The position numbers and the translations under genes were made by a program. From assembly GCA_009676745.1 (NCBI GenBank), contig CP046062.1, positions 915,501 through 979,500 of the forward strand: a DNA stretch of 64,000 nucleotides. Direction: 5' to 3'. The stretch's first letter is position 1. Every line of letters starts with the position of its first letter. The notes below the pieces were generated by a model. The model had not been told where the DNA came from. It worked only from the letters and a program-made list of their open reading frames with translations, and did no database searches. This DNA is from Leuconostoc mesenteroides subsp. mesenteroides (GTDB lineage Bacteria > Bacillota > Bacilli > Lactobacillales > Lactobacillaceae). This document shows, piece after piece, positions 16,751 through 25,325 of this stretch.

Positions 16751-17719
16751 TTAGACAGCAACGGGCGCTTTAATGGCTGGTTCACTATCGTAATCTAATA
16801 TTTTAATATCATCCATCGTATAATCAAACAATGATTTAACTTCTGGATTTAACCATAATTTTGGTAATTTGTGCATAGGTCGCGACAATTGTTCTGATAT
16901 TTGATCAACATGATTATTGTAGATATGTGTATCACCAATAGTATGAATAAATTCACCAACTTCGTAGCCAGTTTGCGCTGCCACCATGTGAAGCAACAGT
17001 GAATAGCTGGCAATATTGAATGGAACTCCAAGGAAAAAATCACCAGAGCGTTGATACATTTGCAAACTGAGTTTACCGTCTGCAACATAAAACTGGCTAA
17101 GCACGTGACAAGAAGGTAGAGGTGCTTGCGGTGTGGTTTCGGCATTCCAAGCTGTTAAAATAAGTCGACGTGAATTTGGTGTTTCCTTAATTTGATCAAT
17201 AAGTCGGGCAACTTGATCAATAGTTTCATCACCAGCGGTTAGACTATTTGTTTCCCAGCTGCGCCACAGTTTTCCATAAACATTACCAATATAACCAAAT
17301 TCTTCTTTGAATTTGTCATCATTTAGAATGTTATTCACGAAAATTTCTTTTTGTTCTTTGTATATTTCGGCAAACGCTGCATCGGTTTGTGAACGAAGAC
17401 CAAAATCAGTCATATCAGGACCGGTGTACTTATCCGATTCAATCCATTTTTTAAATGCCCACTCATCCCAGATATGATTATTGTGTTCAAGTAGGAATCG
17501 GATATTATTATCTCCTCTTAAGAACCATAATAGTTCACTTTTAATCAAGCCAAAAAAAACTTTTTTAGTAGTTAAAAGAGGGAAACCTTCAGCCAGGTTA
17601 AATCGCATTTGCGTACCGAACAATGAACGAGTTCCAGTACCAGTGCGGTCTCCTTTATGTGATCCTTCATCAAGAATCTTTTGTGCGAGGTCGAGATATT
17701 GCTGCTCATTTTGAGACAT
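16751..17719 (-). CDS. thyA: Thymidylate synthase
   Basis: Converts dUMP to dTMP using methylenetetrahydrofolate. The 322-residue protein is the long Lactobacillales ThyA type, with [12 protein letters not shown] near the start, catalytic Cys204 in [12 protein letters not shown], and the [13 protein letters not shown] motif. The ATG at 17719 matches the family start and an in-frame TGA lies two codons upstream, yet no Shine-Dalgarno sequence precedes it. It is downstream of the dCMP deaminase gene on the same strand but separated by 203 bp with its own promoter candidate. dCMP deaminase supplies its substrate and FolD, divergently encoded, its cofactor. Confidence 0.96.
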   Translation of the reverse strand: MSQNEQQYLDLAQKILDEGSHKGDRTGTGTRSLFGTQMRFNLAEGFPLLTTKKVFFGLIKSELLWFLRGDNNIRFLLEHNNHIWDEWAFKKWIESDKYTGPDMTDFGLRSQTDAAFAEIYKEQKEIFVNNILNDDKFKEEFGYIGNVYGKLWRSWETNSLTAGDETIDQVARLIDQIKETPNSRRLILTAWNAETTPQAPLPSCHVLSQFYVADGKLSLQMYQRSGDFFLGVPFNIASYSLLLHMVAAQTGYEVGEFIHTIGDTHIYNNHVDQISEQLSRPMHKLPKLWLNPEVKSLFDYTMDDIKILDYDSEPAIKAPVAV

Positions 17720-17821
17720 GTGTCAAAATACGTAATGTGTACGACTAAATCATTGGCATGAAATGCCTTTAGGTGATTCCTTATCAAACACATTTCCTTT
17801 CAAAATTAATCTTTAATTAAA

Positions 17822-17850
17822 ATACTAACGAAAACATCGCTAAATAGCAA
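17822..17850 (-). promoter_or_regulatory. Promoter candidate of thyA
   Basis: On the minus strand TTGCTA (17850-17845), 17-nt spacer and TAGTAT (17827-17822). This would give thyA a 5' leader of about 95 nt. The 203-bp gap holds no other feature I can support beyond a short antisense-free leader reading frame starting at 17793. Confidence 0.55.
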
Positions 17851-17922
17851 ATAACTCAGCGCTGTTTTTGCAGTGGTTTTTCTTTCTATATATGAATTGA
17901 AAAAATCTGATGTATATCACTT

Positions 17923-18399
17923 TCATACAATGAATTGGTTCATATCGATTTGCTGTGCTGTAAGTGCTGAAAGTGGCACTTGTTTTAATTCAACTCCTTT
18001 TTGTACTAATAATTCTTCGGCAAAGGTATTATTTCGATAATCTCTCATAAAATAAATTTTATTGATGCCAGCTTGTAAAAGTAGTTTGGTACATTGGACG
18101 CAAGGAACGTCTGTTACATAAACTTCCGATCCATCAATTGTTATCCCCATTTTTGCTGCTTGCATCAAGGCGTTTTGTTCTGCGTGAACTGCTCGAATAC
18201 AATGGCCGTCAACCATCAAGTCACCAACTTCTGTACAATGGGGAGTACCAGATACAGAGCCATTGTACCCACTAGCAATAATGCGATGGTCGCGAACAAT
18301 AATGGCACCAACGTGTAATCGTGTGCAGGTAGATCGTGTCGATAATATTGCTGCCTGTGCAATGAAATATTGATGCCAACTAATACGTTGATCTGCCAT
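17923..18399 (-). CDS. comEB: dCMP deaminase (ComEB family)
   Basis: Zinc-dependent deamination of dCMP to dUMP, feeding thymidylate synthase. The 158-residue protein shows the CDA-fold zinc motifs: HAEQNALMQAA and PCVQCTKLLLQAG; an additional structural Cys/His pair is seen in GTPHCTEVGD...HC. AAAGGAAG precedes the ATG. The name ComEB comes from its place in the Bacillus comE operon, but here it sits next to thyA, which points to dTMP synthesis as its job. Transcribed divergently from folD. Confidence 0.9.
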   Translation of the reverse strand: MADQRISWHQYFIAQAAILSTRSTCTRLHVGAIIVRDHRIIASGYNGSVSGTPHCTEVGDLMVDGHCIRAVHAEQNALMQAAKMGITIDGSEVYVTDVPCVQCTKLLLQAGINKIYFMRDYRNNTFAEELLVQKGVELKQVPLSALTAQQIDMNQFIV

Positions 18400-18470
18400 G
18401 AATAACTTCCTTTATCAAATAAATCTGTTAGAATGATAATAACACATTTTTATTTGAAGGAGCAAAAAAC

Positions 18471-19316
18471 ATGACAGAGATTTTAGATGGTAAGGCGGTT
18501 GCAAAAACCATCAATGAACAAACAAAAACACGTGTGGCTAAACAAGAAAAACCTGTCACTTTAGCAGTTATTTATGATCCTTCAAATGATGGTAGTCAAT
18601 TATATGTTGGTATGAAGTCACGTCAAGCAGCTAAACTAGGCATTACAACCCGAGATATACCAATTTCAACTGATGCAACAACAGAAAGTGTTATTCAATT
18701 GGTAGAAAAGCTAAATGATGATGATAGTATTACAGGAATTCTTGTCCAGAGTCCATTAGCTAAAGGCATTAAAGAACGACAAATTTTTTCTGCTGTCGCA
18801 CCGCATAAAGATGCTGATGGTCTAGGAGCGACAGTTCAAGGAATGCTATTTGGCGATGCTTTGGAGAATTATACTGTTGCGGCAACGCCTCAAGGTGTAA
18901 TGACACTTTTGGCGCAATATGATATTCCCTTAAAAGGGAAAAATGCGGTGGTTGTTGGCCGCTCACAATTGTTTGGCCGGCCAATGTTTGCTTTGCTCAC
19001 TAATGCAGACGCTACGGTAACGCTAGCACACCGCTATACTGAACCAACAACGTTAAAGACACTTTTAAAAAATGCAGACATTGTGGTCGTTGGTGTTGGA
19101 ATTCCACACTTTATTCAAGGTGAAGACCTGAAAAAGGGTGCTACAGTAATTGATGTTGGTATGAATGTTGTGGATGGAAAAGCCACTGGGGATGTGGATT
19201 TCTCCTCAGCTCAAGGAATAGCTGACTATATAACGCCTGTTCCAGGTGGTGTTGGACCAATGACAATTGCAACGCTGTTAGAAAACACGGTAACTTTAGC
19301 AGAACAGCATCAATAA
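18471..19316 (+). CDS. folD: Methylenetetrahydrofolate dehydrogenase/cyclohydrolase
   Basis: Bifunctional one-carbon enzyme interconverting 5,10-methylene- and 10-formyl-tetrahydrofolate. The 281-residue protein has the normal length; the catalytic Tyr-Lys pair lies in YVGMKSRQA, with the motifs ILVQSPLAKGI, VVVGRSQLFGRPM (where family members usually read VGRSxIVGxP) and PVPGGVGPMT. AAGGAG precedes the ATG at 18471. It is monocistronic by its own terminator and divergent from the dCMP deaminase gene, placing cofactor and substrate supply for ThyA side by side. Confidence 0.96.
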   Translation: MTEILDGKAVAKTINEQTKTRVAKQEKPVTLAVIYDPSNDGSQLYVGMKSRQAAKLGITTRDIPISTDATTESVIQLVEKLNDDDSITGILVQSPLAKGIKERQIFSAVAPHKDADGLGATVQGMLFGDALENYTVAATPQGVMTLLAQYDIPLKGKNAVVVGRSQLFGRPMFALLTNADATVTLAHRYTEPTTLKTLLKNADIVVVGVGIPHFIQGEDLKKGATVIDVGMNVVDGKATGDVDFSSAQGIADYITPVPGGVGPMTIATLLENTVTLAEQHQ

Positions 19317-19327
19317 AAAGACAAACA

Positions 19328-19364
19328 AAAAAGCATCTGGCATATTCGCCAGGTGCTTTTTTGT
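19328..19364 (+). terminator. folD terminator
   Basis: AAAAAGCATCTGGC (19328-19341) pairs with GCCAGGTGCTTTTT (19348-19361) around ATATTC, with one G-U pair, and ends in a T-run. Confidence 0.9.
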
Positions 19365-19422
19365 GCGAAAAAATAGCTAAACTCGTATGATATTGTGAGC
19401 TCAAAAAAGAAAGGAGTTAATA

Positions 19423-20364
19423 ATGGAAATTGATCAATTACTTGATAAGGCTGTTGCCGAAGAAACTAGTGATATTTACATATTGCCTAATGATGATAAG
19501 TTTATGATAAAGTTTCACGTTGGTGGCTCAATAGTCATGCAAGAATATTTGGACACTAAGACTGCTGAAAAAATGATTTCAGCTATAAAATATCGTGCTA
19601 AGATGAATATTTCTGAGCGGAGAAGGCCACAACTCGGACGTTTTCAAAAACAAGATATTTGGATACGTGTCTCGACGGTAGGAGATTTTTTGAACCGAGA
19701 AACAGCTGTTTTGCGTGTAATTTATCCAGGTCACCGTACACAAAATTGGTTGGCTAAAAAGCAATTCGATGAGATGAAATCAAAGTTACCTGATTCAGGA
19801 TTATTTTTAATTTCAGGACCAACTGGATCAGGTAAAACAACCACACTATATCATTTATTAAAAAGCATTGCTGAAAATAAATTAGTATTAACCATTGAAG
19901 ATCCCGTAGAAATTAATGCCCCGGAATTCGTTCAACTGCAGGTTAACGAGACAGCGGGTATTGACTATACAGAATTAATTAAAGTAGCTTTACGCCACCG
20001 ACCGGAAATTTTACTAATCGGGGAAATTCGTGATGTTAAAACAGCTCAAGCTGTGATACAAGCAGCCTTGAGTGGCCATCTGGTTTTTAGTACTATCCAC
20101 GCAATGTCAACAAAAGATGTCGCTCTACGACTGTTGGAGCTAGGCATTGATAAGAGTCAGCTGGAAGCAGTACTAACCAAAACTGTTTATCAAAGATTAG
20201 TGCCCACGATAGACAATAAACAGGCAGCTGTTGCTGATGTTGTAGAAGGAATGCCTTTAAACAGTTCACCAAAATTTACTAATAGATGGCGAGAAACGCT
20301 TGCGGATGCCTTGAAGGAAGGAAAAATAACAAGTGAAACCTATCAAAAATTTAGCGCACTTTAA
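19423..20364 (+). CDS. comGA: Competence pilus ATPase ComGA
   Basis: Secretion-type ATPase that powers assembly of the DNA-uptake pseudopilus; cytosolic, membrane-associated. The 313-residue protein has Walker A GPTGSGKT (132-139), Asp box LTIEDPVE, Walker B LLIGEIRDVKTA, and the His box FSTIHAMS. AAAGGAG is 8 nt before the ATG. First gene of a seven-gene comG operon in which every gene overlaps or touches the next. Promoter unclear: a TATGAT at 19386 with TTGTGC 19 nt upstream overlaps the folD terminator; I see no convincing SigX com-box. Confidence 0.93.
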   Translation: MEIDQLLDKAVAEETSDIYILPNDDKFMIKFHVGGSIVMQEYLDTKTAEKMISAIKYRAKMNISERRRPQLGRFQKQDIWIRVSTVGDFLNRETAVLRVIYPGHRTQNWLAKKQFDEMKSKLPDSGLFLISGPTGSGKTTTLYHLLKSIAENKLVLTIEDPVEINAPEFVQLQVNETAGIDYTELIKVALRHRPEILLIGEIRDVKTAQAVIQAALSGHLVFSTIHAMSTKDVALRLLELGIDKSQLEAVLTKTVYQRLVPTIDNKQAAVADVVEGMPLNSSPKFTNRWRETLADALKEGKITSETYQKFSAL

Positions 20365-21343
20365 TAAGCGAGACCAGGTATTATTTTTCCAAGAGTTGGG
20401 GGAACTATTATCATCAGGTTATAGTATCGCACAGAGTATTGATATTTTAGCTAGCGCCCATCAAAAATGGCAATTAATACTTAATCAGGTTCAGGAAGGT
20501 TTATCAACAGGGCAAACATTATATCAAGCACTCGAGTCGTTTATTAGCCCAAATATTTTATTGCAATTACGATTATCAGACCAACATGGTAATATTTCAA
20601 ATACACTAGTTCGAATTGGGCGGACCCTTGCCAAATTTCAGCAACAACAAAATAAATTATCACAGGTCATGCGTTATCCAATTATTTTACTGGCTATTCT
20701 TGGTTTGTTGTTGATTGGACTAAAATGTTTTTTGTATCCAATGATTAATCAATGGCGAGAAACTAATCAAGAAGTAACCAATCATCCATATGCATTTATT
20801 TTCTGTACTGGAATCTTAATTTTAACCTTCTTAATGATGTGGTTATGGTATTGGTGTCATTTATCATTGATTCAACAATTAAATTTACTGGCTAAATTAC
20901 CGTTTGTGGGGACGATGGTGCGCAGTATTGTTACCTATCAAGTTAGTCAACAATTATCGATGTTAATGTTTAGTGGACTAACGTTACCAGAAATTATTGA
21001 TGAAGTTGCACAACAAAATAATAAAACATATTCAGTGGCGCTGGCGCATGATATTCAAAAACATCTTAAATTGGGCGACAATATCGAAAGATACATATTA
21101 TCACAGTCATTTGTTAATGATTCATTAGCTGGATATTTTATTCGTGGACATCAGCCGAAGATACTGGCTCGATATCTCGATTATTATGCAAAAACACAAT
21201 TCAAATTACTTATGCAACAAACTGACCGTTTTATTGGCATGCTACAACCATTATTTTTTGGTATTATCGGCATTGCAATTGTTGGTCTGTATATAAGCAT
21301 GCTATTACCAATGTATCAAACCATCGGAGGACTATATCAATGA
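20333..21343 (+). CDS. comGB: Competence pilus membrane platform ComGB
   Basis: Polytopic inner-membrane GspF/PilC-type platform protein of the competence pilus. The 336-residue protein shows the family pattern: cytosolic domain (LGELLSSGYSIAQSIDIL), membrane helices around 117-140 and 160-180, a second cytosolic repeat, and a C-terminal helix (IGMLQPLFFGIIGIAIVGLYISMLLPMY, split here by position at about 300-330). GTG at 20333 overlaps comGA by 32 nt and follows AAGGAAGG; no ATG fits better. Confidence 0.9.
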   Translation: MKPIKNLAHFNKRDQVLFFQELGELLSSGYSIAQSIDILASAHQKWQLILNQVQEGLSTGQTLYQALESFISPNILLQLRLSDQHGNISNTLVRIGRTLAKFQQQQNKLSQVMRYPIILLAILGLLLIGLKCFLYPMINQWRETNQEVTNHPYAFIFCTGILILTFLMMWLWYWCHLSLIQQLNLLAKLPFVGTMVRSIVTYQVSQQLSMLMFSGLTLPEIIDEVAQQNNKTYSVALAHDIQKHLKLGDNIERYILSQSFVNDSLAGYFIRGHQPKILARYLDYYAKTQFKLLMQQTDRFIGMLQPLFFGIIGIAIVGLYISMLLPMYQTIGGLYQ

Positions 21344-21651
21344 ATATTTTAATAAAACCGAAAAAAGCATTCACACTAATTGAAGCAGCAATTGTGCTGT
21401 TTATTATTAGTTTGTTAATGTTACTTATTTTGCCAAATTTAAATGTACAACGTAAACATGCGGTGGAAAGTCATGCGACAGCGATGGCATCAACCGTTCA
21501 AACACAAATTGATTTGTATCAAAATGATCATCCCAATCAGGATAATGTGACACTCGCCACACTGAAGTCAGAAAATTATTTAACTGAGAAACAATTTCAA
21601 AAAGCACAGGATCTTAAAATAACAATTGTTCATAATGAAGCACGTAAATAG
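21340..21651 (+). CDS. comGC: Major competence pseudopilin ComGC
   Basis: Main subunit of the competence pilus; made as a prepilin and cleaved by ComC peptidase. The 103-residue protein begins with a short basic leader followed by KKA/FTLIEAAIVLF, the class III signal with cleavage before Phe11 and the conserved Glu5 of the mature form, then a hydrophobic helix ending LILPNL. Ala rather than Gly occupies the -1 position, as in several ComGC proteins. ATGA overlap with comGB. Confidence 0.92.
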   Translation: MNILIKPKKAFTLIEAAIVLFIISLLMLLILPNLNVQRKHAVESHATAMASTVQTQIDLYQNDHPNQDNVTLATLKSENYLTEKQFQKAQDLKITIVHNEARK

Positions 21652-22036
21652 TGGGTTCACATTAATCGAGTCCACTTTAACATTAACGATTGTGAGTTTA
21701 CTACTTCTTATTGGGACACAAACATTCACACAACCCAAAATAGACAATCAACAATGGTTAGCGACATTTCAAACCTATTGGCAAAATGCAAGACTAACCG
21801 CACAACATGAACAAAAAGCAGTTGAGATTATTTTTGATAAAGAAGAGGTTAGATTTAATGATCAAGTGTTAATTTATCCCAAAGGCATAAAAAAGGATAC
21901 ACGACAAAAAATAAATGTCTTAGCAACAGGCTATGTTGCGCCAACCACAGTGACACTGACAGGAGAGCAGACAATCAAATTAATATTTAGTCTTGGAGGA
22001 GGAGAATATCGTGTTGAAACAAATAATTCAAAATAA
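21635..22036 (+). CDS. comGD: Minor pseudopilin ComGD
   Basis: Minor competence pseudopilin with a class III signal: MKHVNSG/FTLIESTLTLTIVSLLLLIG. About 133 residues from the ATG at 21635, overlapping the comGC end by 17 nt; a TTG nine bases earlier is an alternative. The rest is a soluble β-rich pilin-like domain without recognised motifs. Assignment is by motif plus operon position. Confidence 0.85.
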   Translation: MKHVNSGFTLIESTLTLTIVSLLLLIGTQTFTQPKIDNQQWLATFQTYWQNARLTAQHEQKAVEIIFDKEEVRFNDQVLIYPKGIKKDTRQKINVLATGYVAPTTVTLTGEQTIKLIFSLGGGEYRVETNNSK

Positions 22037-22223
22037 GCAGTCCGCATTTGTTTTGGCAGAATCAATGTTAGCTCTAACACTAGTTTCAGTTTGCATATCA
22101 TTTGAGTATGAACAAGTTCATCAATTTAACCTTCAAAAGAGCAACTTGGAAAAAAAATTAAAAATTGCAGAACGAGAGCGAATTGATGCTATAAATCAGT
22201 GGGAAGAGTGTAATGAAGAGTGA
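22011..22223 (+). CDS. comGE: Minor pseudopilin ComGE
   Basis: Short pseudopilin-like protein (about 70 residues) in the ComGE position. Its N-terminus has a weak prepilin motif (SA/FVLAESMLAL) followed by a hydrophobic stretch and a charged helical tail. GTG at 22011 is preferred: the GGAGGAGGAG run (21995-22004) is 6 nt upstream and overlaps the comGD end. It is poorly conserved between species, so identity rests on position. Confidence 0.75.
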   Translation: MLKQIIQNKQSAFVLAESMLALTLVSVCISFEYEQVHQFNLQKSNLEKKLKIAERERIDAINQWEECNEE

Positions 22224-22626
22224 TGGATTTACATTGCTAGAAGCTCTGATATCATTGATTATAGCTTCGTTAGTTTTGGCTTCTTTACAATTTACTATTC
22301 CTTTTCTAAAGCAAATTTCTGATGTTCCAAAGGAAACGGTTATGCAAACAATCACGCACCAACTCGAAACTCAAAAATATACCATTACATCAACAACATT
22401 GACATCAGCAAAACTGAAAAGCTACGAGGGTAAAAATATGTATCTTGAAGTCAAAAATAATAAATTACAAATAAGTGGCAGTGGTGCGGGACAGATAATT
22501 TTAATGCAAAACGTAACAGAGTTAGCAGTGGATGACTGCGGTAATTATTTGAACTTAACAATTACAACTAATAAAGGTAAATGTTCCGGTATATTGCACT
22601 TAGAAAAGACAGTACAAAATGAATAA
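22213..22626 (+). CDS. comGF: Minor pseudopilin ComGF
   Basis: Competence pseudopilin of 137 residues with the prepilin motif SDG/FTLLEALISLIIASLV, followed by a globular part of the ComGF type that contains two cysteines near the C-terminus (DDCGNY and GKCSG). These could form the intramolecular disulfide known in Bacillus ComGF-type pilins; that is inference. Overlaps comGE and comGG. Confidence 0.83.
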   Translation: MKSDGFTLLEALISLIIASLVLASLQFTIPFLKQISDVPKETVMQTITHQLETQKYTITSTTLTSAKLKSYEGKNMYLEVKNNKLQISGSGAGQIILMQNVTELAVDDCGNYLNLTITTNKGKCSGILHLEKTVQNE

Positions 22627-22906
22627 AAAAAATGCCTATGTCCTAGTACCAACTATTCTTATTTTAGGAACATTAAGTATGTTATTTATTTTGCAGAATA
22701 TGGCCTTTAATCAACAACTACGTGCACAAACTCATTTGATTGAAATAGCAAAGATTGACAAGATACAAATGAATGTTAGTACCCAAGTATACAAAAATAA
22801 TACGACTAAATGCCATTTTGATGAGGCTAAGGTTACCGTTGTTGATAAACAAATAAAAATCGACTTAGGGAATCGAATATATCAGCGCGATTTGCTTGTG
22901 AAATAA
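22619..22906 (+). CDS. comGG: Minor pseudopilin ComGG
   Basis: Last gene of the comG operon, a 95-residue protein with an N-terminal hydrophobic segment (AYVLVPTILILGTLSMLFIL) and a small soluble domain. The prepilin cleavage site is not canonical. Assigned by position, size and membrane segment. With it, all seven comG genes are present and open. Confidence 0.75.
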   Translation: MNKKNAYVLVPTILILGTLSMLFILQNMAFNQQLRAQTHLIEIAKIDKIQMNVSTQVYKNNTTKCHFDEAKVTVVDKQIKIDLGNRIYQRDLLVK

Positions 22907-22908
22907 CC

Positions 22909-22937
22909 TTGAAAAGTAGGCATAAAACCGCTAAAAT
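22909..22937 (+). promoter_or_regulatory. Promoter of the methyltransferase gene, predicts leaderless mRNA
   Basis: TTGAAA (22909-22914), 17-nt spacer and TAAAAT (22932-22937). Only 6 nt separate the -10 from the ATG at 22944, so transcription should start at or next to the start codon. No Shine-Dalgarno sequence is present. Confidence 0.7.
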
Positions 22938-22943
22938 AAACCT

Positions 22944-23927
22944 ATGACACAAGAAAAAATAGCACAATATTTTGATGCTTTAACTAACGCTTCACAATCT
23001 CTGGTTAAAGATACGAACATCAGTTACATCGACGCACTAATTGAGATACTGGAAGACATTAATTCGCGTACTGTCCATCGTGAGTTTGATAAGCCAAGTA
23101 AGGATGTAGTACAAGTAATACAGTCAGCAATTGATATGGATTGGTCTTCATTATCACCAGCTGAAAAACGTAAAACACTACAGTTAGCTATTTTGAAAGC
23201 TAATAAAGAGGATCAAACTCCTGCTAATTATCAAATCACCCCCGATGGAATCGGTTACTTATTGGCTAATTTCATCAACCAGACAGCTGGTTTACAAGAT
23301 GGTAATACGATTATCGACATGAACGTTGGTTCAGGTAATCTTTTATGGACAATAAGCGAGATGCTAGATGTTTCAGTTAAACGTATAGGAATTGATAATG
23401 ATGAAACACAACTAGCACTCGCATCCGCCACAGATGAAATAATCAACAGCGATGAAACAACGTTATACAAAGGAGATGCCATTAGCATAGAAGATACTCC
23501 TAAAGCTAAAGTTGTTATAGCTGATTTACCAGTTGGGTATTATCCACTCCAACCAAGTGACAAATTGACAACTCGTCATCAAAATGGGCGTTCCTTTGTC
23601 CATCACCTACTCATTGAAAAATCATTGGATTTTGTTGCAGATGATGGATGGATATATTTACTTGTACCCGCAAATGTTTTGAACGGTGATGAAGCAAAAA
23701 AGGTATTACAATTTGTTACATCACAGGCACAGCTAAAAGCATTTCTACAATTACCAAATGAATTTTTCCAAGACGCGCGTGCAGCCAAAGCTATTTTAGT
23801 GCTTAAAAAGCAGAGAACTAAAAATAATGAAGTGCTCATGGGCCAATATCCCTCGCTCAAAGATCTAAAATCATTGCAAAATTTTTTGCAAGAAATCGAA
23901 GCGTGGGTTAAACTAGAGAATGAATAA
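22944..23927 (+). CDS. Class I SAM-dependent methyltransferase, YtxK-like
   Basis: Predicted N6-adenine-type methyltransferase of 327 residues, target unknown. It has a helical N-terminal part (to about 100), the SAM motif IIDMNVGSGNLLWTISE, and ADLPVGYYP in place of the NPPY catalytic motif, as in this family. Its position between comG and ackA is conserved in Lactobacillales and streptococci. No restriction partner is adjacent, so a restriction-modification role is unlikely. Its promoter lies 6 nt before the ATG. Confidence 0.8.
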   Translation: MTQEKIAQYFDALTNASQSLVKDTNISYIDALIEILEDINSRTVHREFDKPSKDVVQVIQSAIDMDWSSLSPAEKRKTLQLAILKANKEDQTPANYQITPDGIGYLLANFINQTAGLQDGNTIIDMNVGSGNLLWTISEMLDVSVKRIGIDNDETQLALASATDEIINSDETTLYKGDAISIEDTPKAKVVIADLPVGYYPLQPSDKLTTRHQNGRSFVHHLLIEKSLDFVADDGWIYLLVPANVLNGDEAKKVLQFVTSQAQLKAFLQLPNEFFQDARAAKAILVLKKQRTKNNEVLMGQYPSLKDLKSLQNFLQEIEAWVKLENE

Positions 23928-23929
23928 AA

Positions 23930-23960
23930 TTGATGTATTCGTGGTACTGCCACTTATAAT
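23930..23960 (+). promoter_or_regulatory. Promoter of ackA
   Basis: TATAAT (23955-23960) is perfect; TTGATG (23930-23935) is 19 nt upstream. The spacer contains an interrupted inverted repeat GTGG-tactg-CCAC (23941-23953), which could bind a regulator. Confidence 0.5.
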
Positions 23961-23995
23961 TTAGGTAAGGAAGAAAGACAGGTAAAAAGAATATC

Positions 23996-25255
23996 ATGGC
24001 TAAAACAATGGCTGTTAACGCAGGTAGCTCATCACTAAAGTTTCAATTATTAGAGATGCCTGCAGAACAAGTAATTGCACAAGGTGTCATCGAACGTATT
24101 GGGATGGACGATGCCATAGTAACGATTAAATACGGTGCAGAAATCAATGCAGAACGCTTGGTTGGCCATTCAGAAGATGACGAACATATTACTTTATCCA
24201 AAGATGGTAAGGGTAAGAAGTACGAAAACGTTACTGCAATTAAAGATCACCAACAGGCTATTAACTTTATGTTGCAAAAGTTAACAGACCTAGGGATTAT
24301 TAAGGACTTTAATGAAATCACTGGTGTTGGACATCGTGTAGTTGCTGGTGGTGAATGGTTTAATCATTCCGTGGTAGTCACAAATGATGTGTTAGCTAAA
24401 ATTGATCGTCTTGCAGATTATGCACCACTTCATAACCCAGCCAATGCTATGGGAATACGTGCTTTCCAAAAGCTTCTACCTGATGCACTGTCAGTGGCAG
24501 TTTTTGATACATCTTTTCATCAAACAATGCCTGATGAAAACTTTCTTTATGCTTTGCCATATGAATACTACACACGTTATGGTGCTCGTAAGTATGGTGC
24601 TCATGGCACATCACATCGATATGTTGCATCACGTGCAGCTGAAATGCTCGGTAAAGATTTAAAGAGCTTGAAATTAATCACACTGCATTTGGGTGCCGGA
24701 GCCTCAATTACCGCTATTAAAGATGGTAAGTCATTAGATACTTCTATGGGATTTTCTCCCTTAGCTGGTGTTGCTATGGCAACACGTTCAGGAGATGTTG
24801 ATGCCTCGTTAGTTGATTATATTCAAGAACGCGAAGGACTTTCTAACGAAGAAATGTTAAATATACTGAACAAAAAGTCTGGTTTACTTGGTATTTCGAC
24901 AATTTCAAGTGACATGCGTGATCTATTAGATGTCCAAGATACTAATGAGCATGCTGATATGGCGATTAGAATATTTATTAATCGCGTTGTGAAATATGTA
25001 GGACAGTATGTTGCTGAAATGGGAGGGGTCGATGCTATTGTATTTACAGCTGGAATTGGTGAAAATTCAGTTCCAGTCCGTAAAATGATTATTGATAAAT
25101 TAAACTACTTTGGTGTGAAATTAGATGAAGAGAAAAATAATGTTCGCGGCAAAGAAGTTGAAATATCAACAAATGATTCCGAGGTAAAGGCCTTACTAAT
25201 CCCAACCAATGAAGAACTAATGATTGCTAGAGATGTTGAATCTTTGAAAGCATAA
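23996..25255 (+). CDS. ackA: Acetate kinase
   Basis: Converts acetyl phosphate and ADP to acetate and ATP; in heterofermentative bacteria it gains ATP when acetyl phosphate from phosphoketolase is not reduced to ethanol. The 419-residue protein has the sugar-kinase-superfamily motifs: MAVNAGSSSLKFQL at the start, GHRVVAGGE, HLGAGASITAIKDG and FTAGIGENS. The ATG at 23996 is preceded by AGGTAAAAAG. Own promoter and terminator, hence monocistronic. Confidence 0.97.
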   Translation: MAKTMAVNAGSSSLKFQLLEMPAEQVIAQGVIERIGMDDAIVTIKYGAEINAERLVGHSEDDEHITLSKDGKGKKYENVTAIKDHQQAINFMLQKLTDLGIIKDFNEITGVGHRVVAGGEWFNHSVVVTNDVLAKIDRLADYAPLHNPANAMGIRAFQKLLPDALSVAVFDTSFHQTMPDENFLYALPYEYYTRYGARKYGAHGTSHRYVASRAAEMLGKDLKSLKLITLHLGAGASITAIKDGKSLDTSMGFSPLAGVAMATRSGDVDASLVDYIQEREGLSNEEMLNILNKKSGLLGISTISSDMRDLLDVQDTNEHADMAIRIFINRVVKYVGQYVAEMGGVDAIVFTAGIGENSVPVRKMIIDKLNYFGVKLDEEKNNVRGKEVEISTNDSEVKALLIPTNEELMIARDVESLKA

Positions 25256-25276
25256 TTAGATGTAAAAGTATGCAGA

Positions 25277-25303
25277 CGGCTAGTGGACAACACTAGCCGC
25301 TTT
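25277..25303 (+). terminator. ackA terminator
   Basis: CGGCTAGTG (25277-25285) pairs perfectly with CACTAGCCG (25291-25299) around GACAA, followed by CTTTATT. Confidence 0.85.
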
Positions 25304-25325
25304 ATTACGATGTAAGAGGTGAGAT

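Noticed and set aside
17572..17793. A 73-codon minus-strand frame overlapping the thyA start
   Set aside because: Its downstream part is the alternative frame of thyA. A short regulatory frame is conceivable, but there is no protein evidence, so it is listed only as an observation on thyA.
19364..19400. Possible SigX com-box before comGA around CTCGTATGATA
   Set aside because: It differs too much from TACGAATA to support without comparison to other late competence genes of the same genome.
22944..23927. Restriction-modification system suggested by the N6-type methyltransferase
   Set aside because: No endonuclease or specificity gene is adjacent, and the comG-methyltransferase-ackA order is the ordinary Lactobacillales arrangement.
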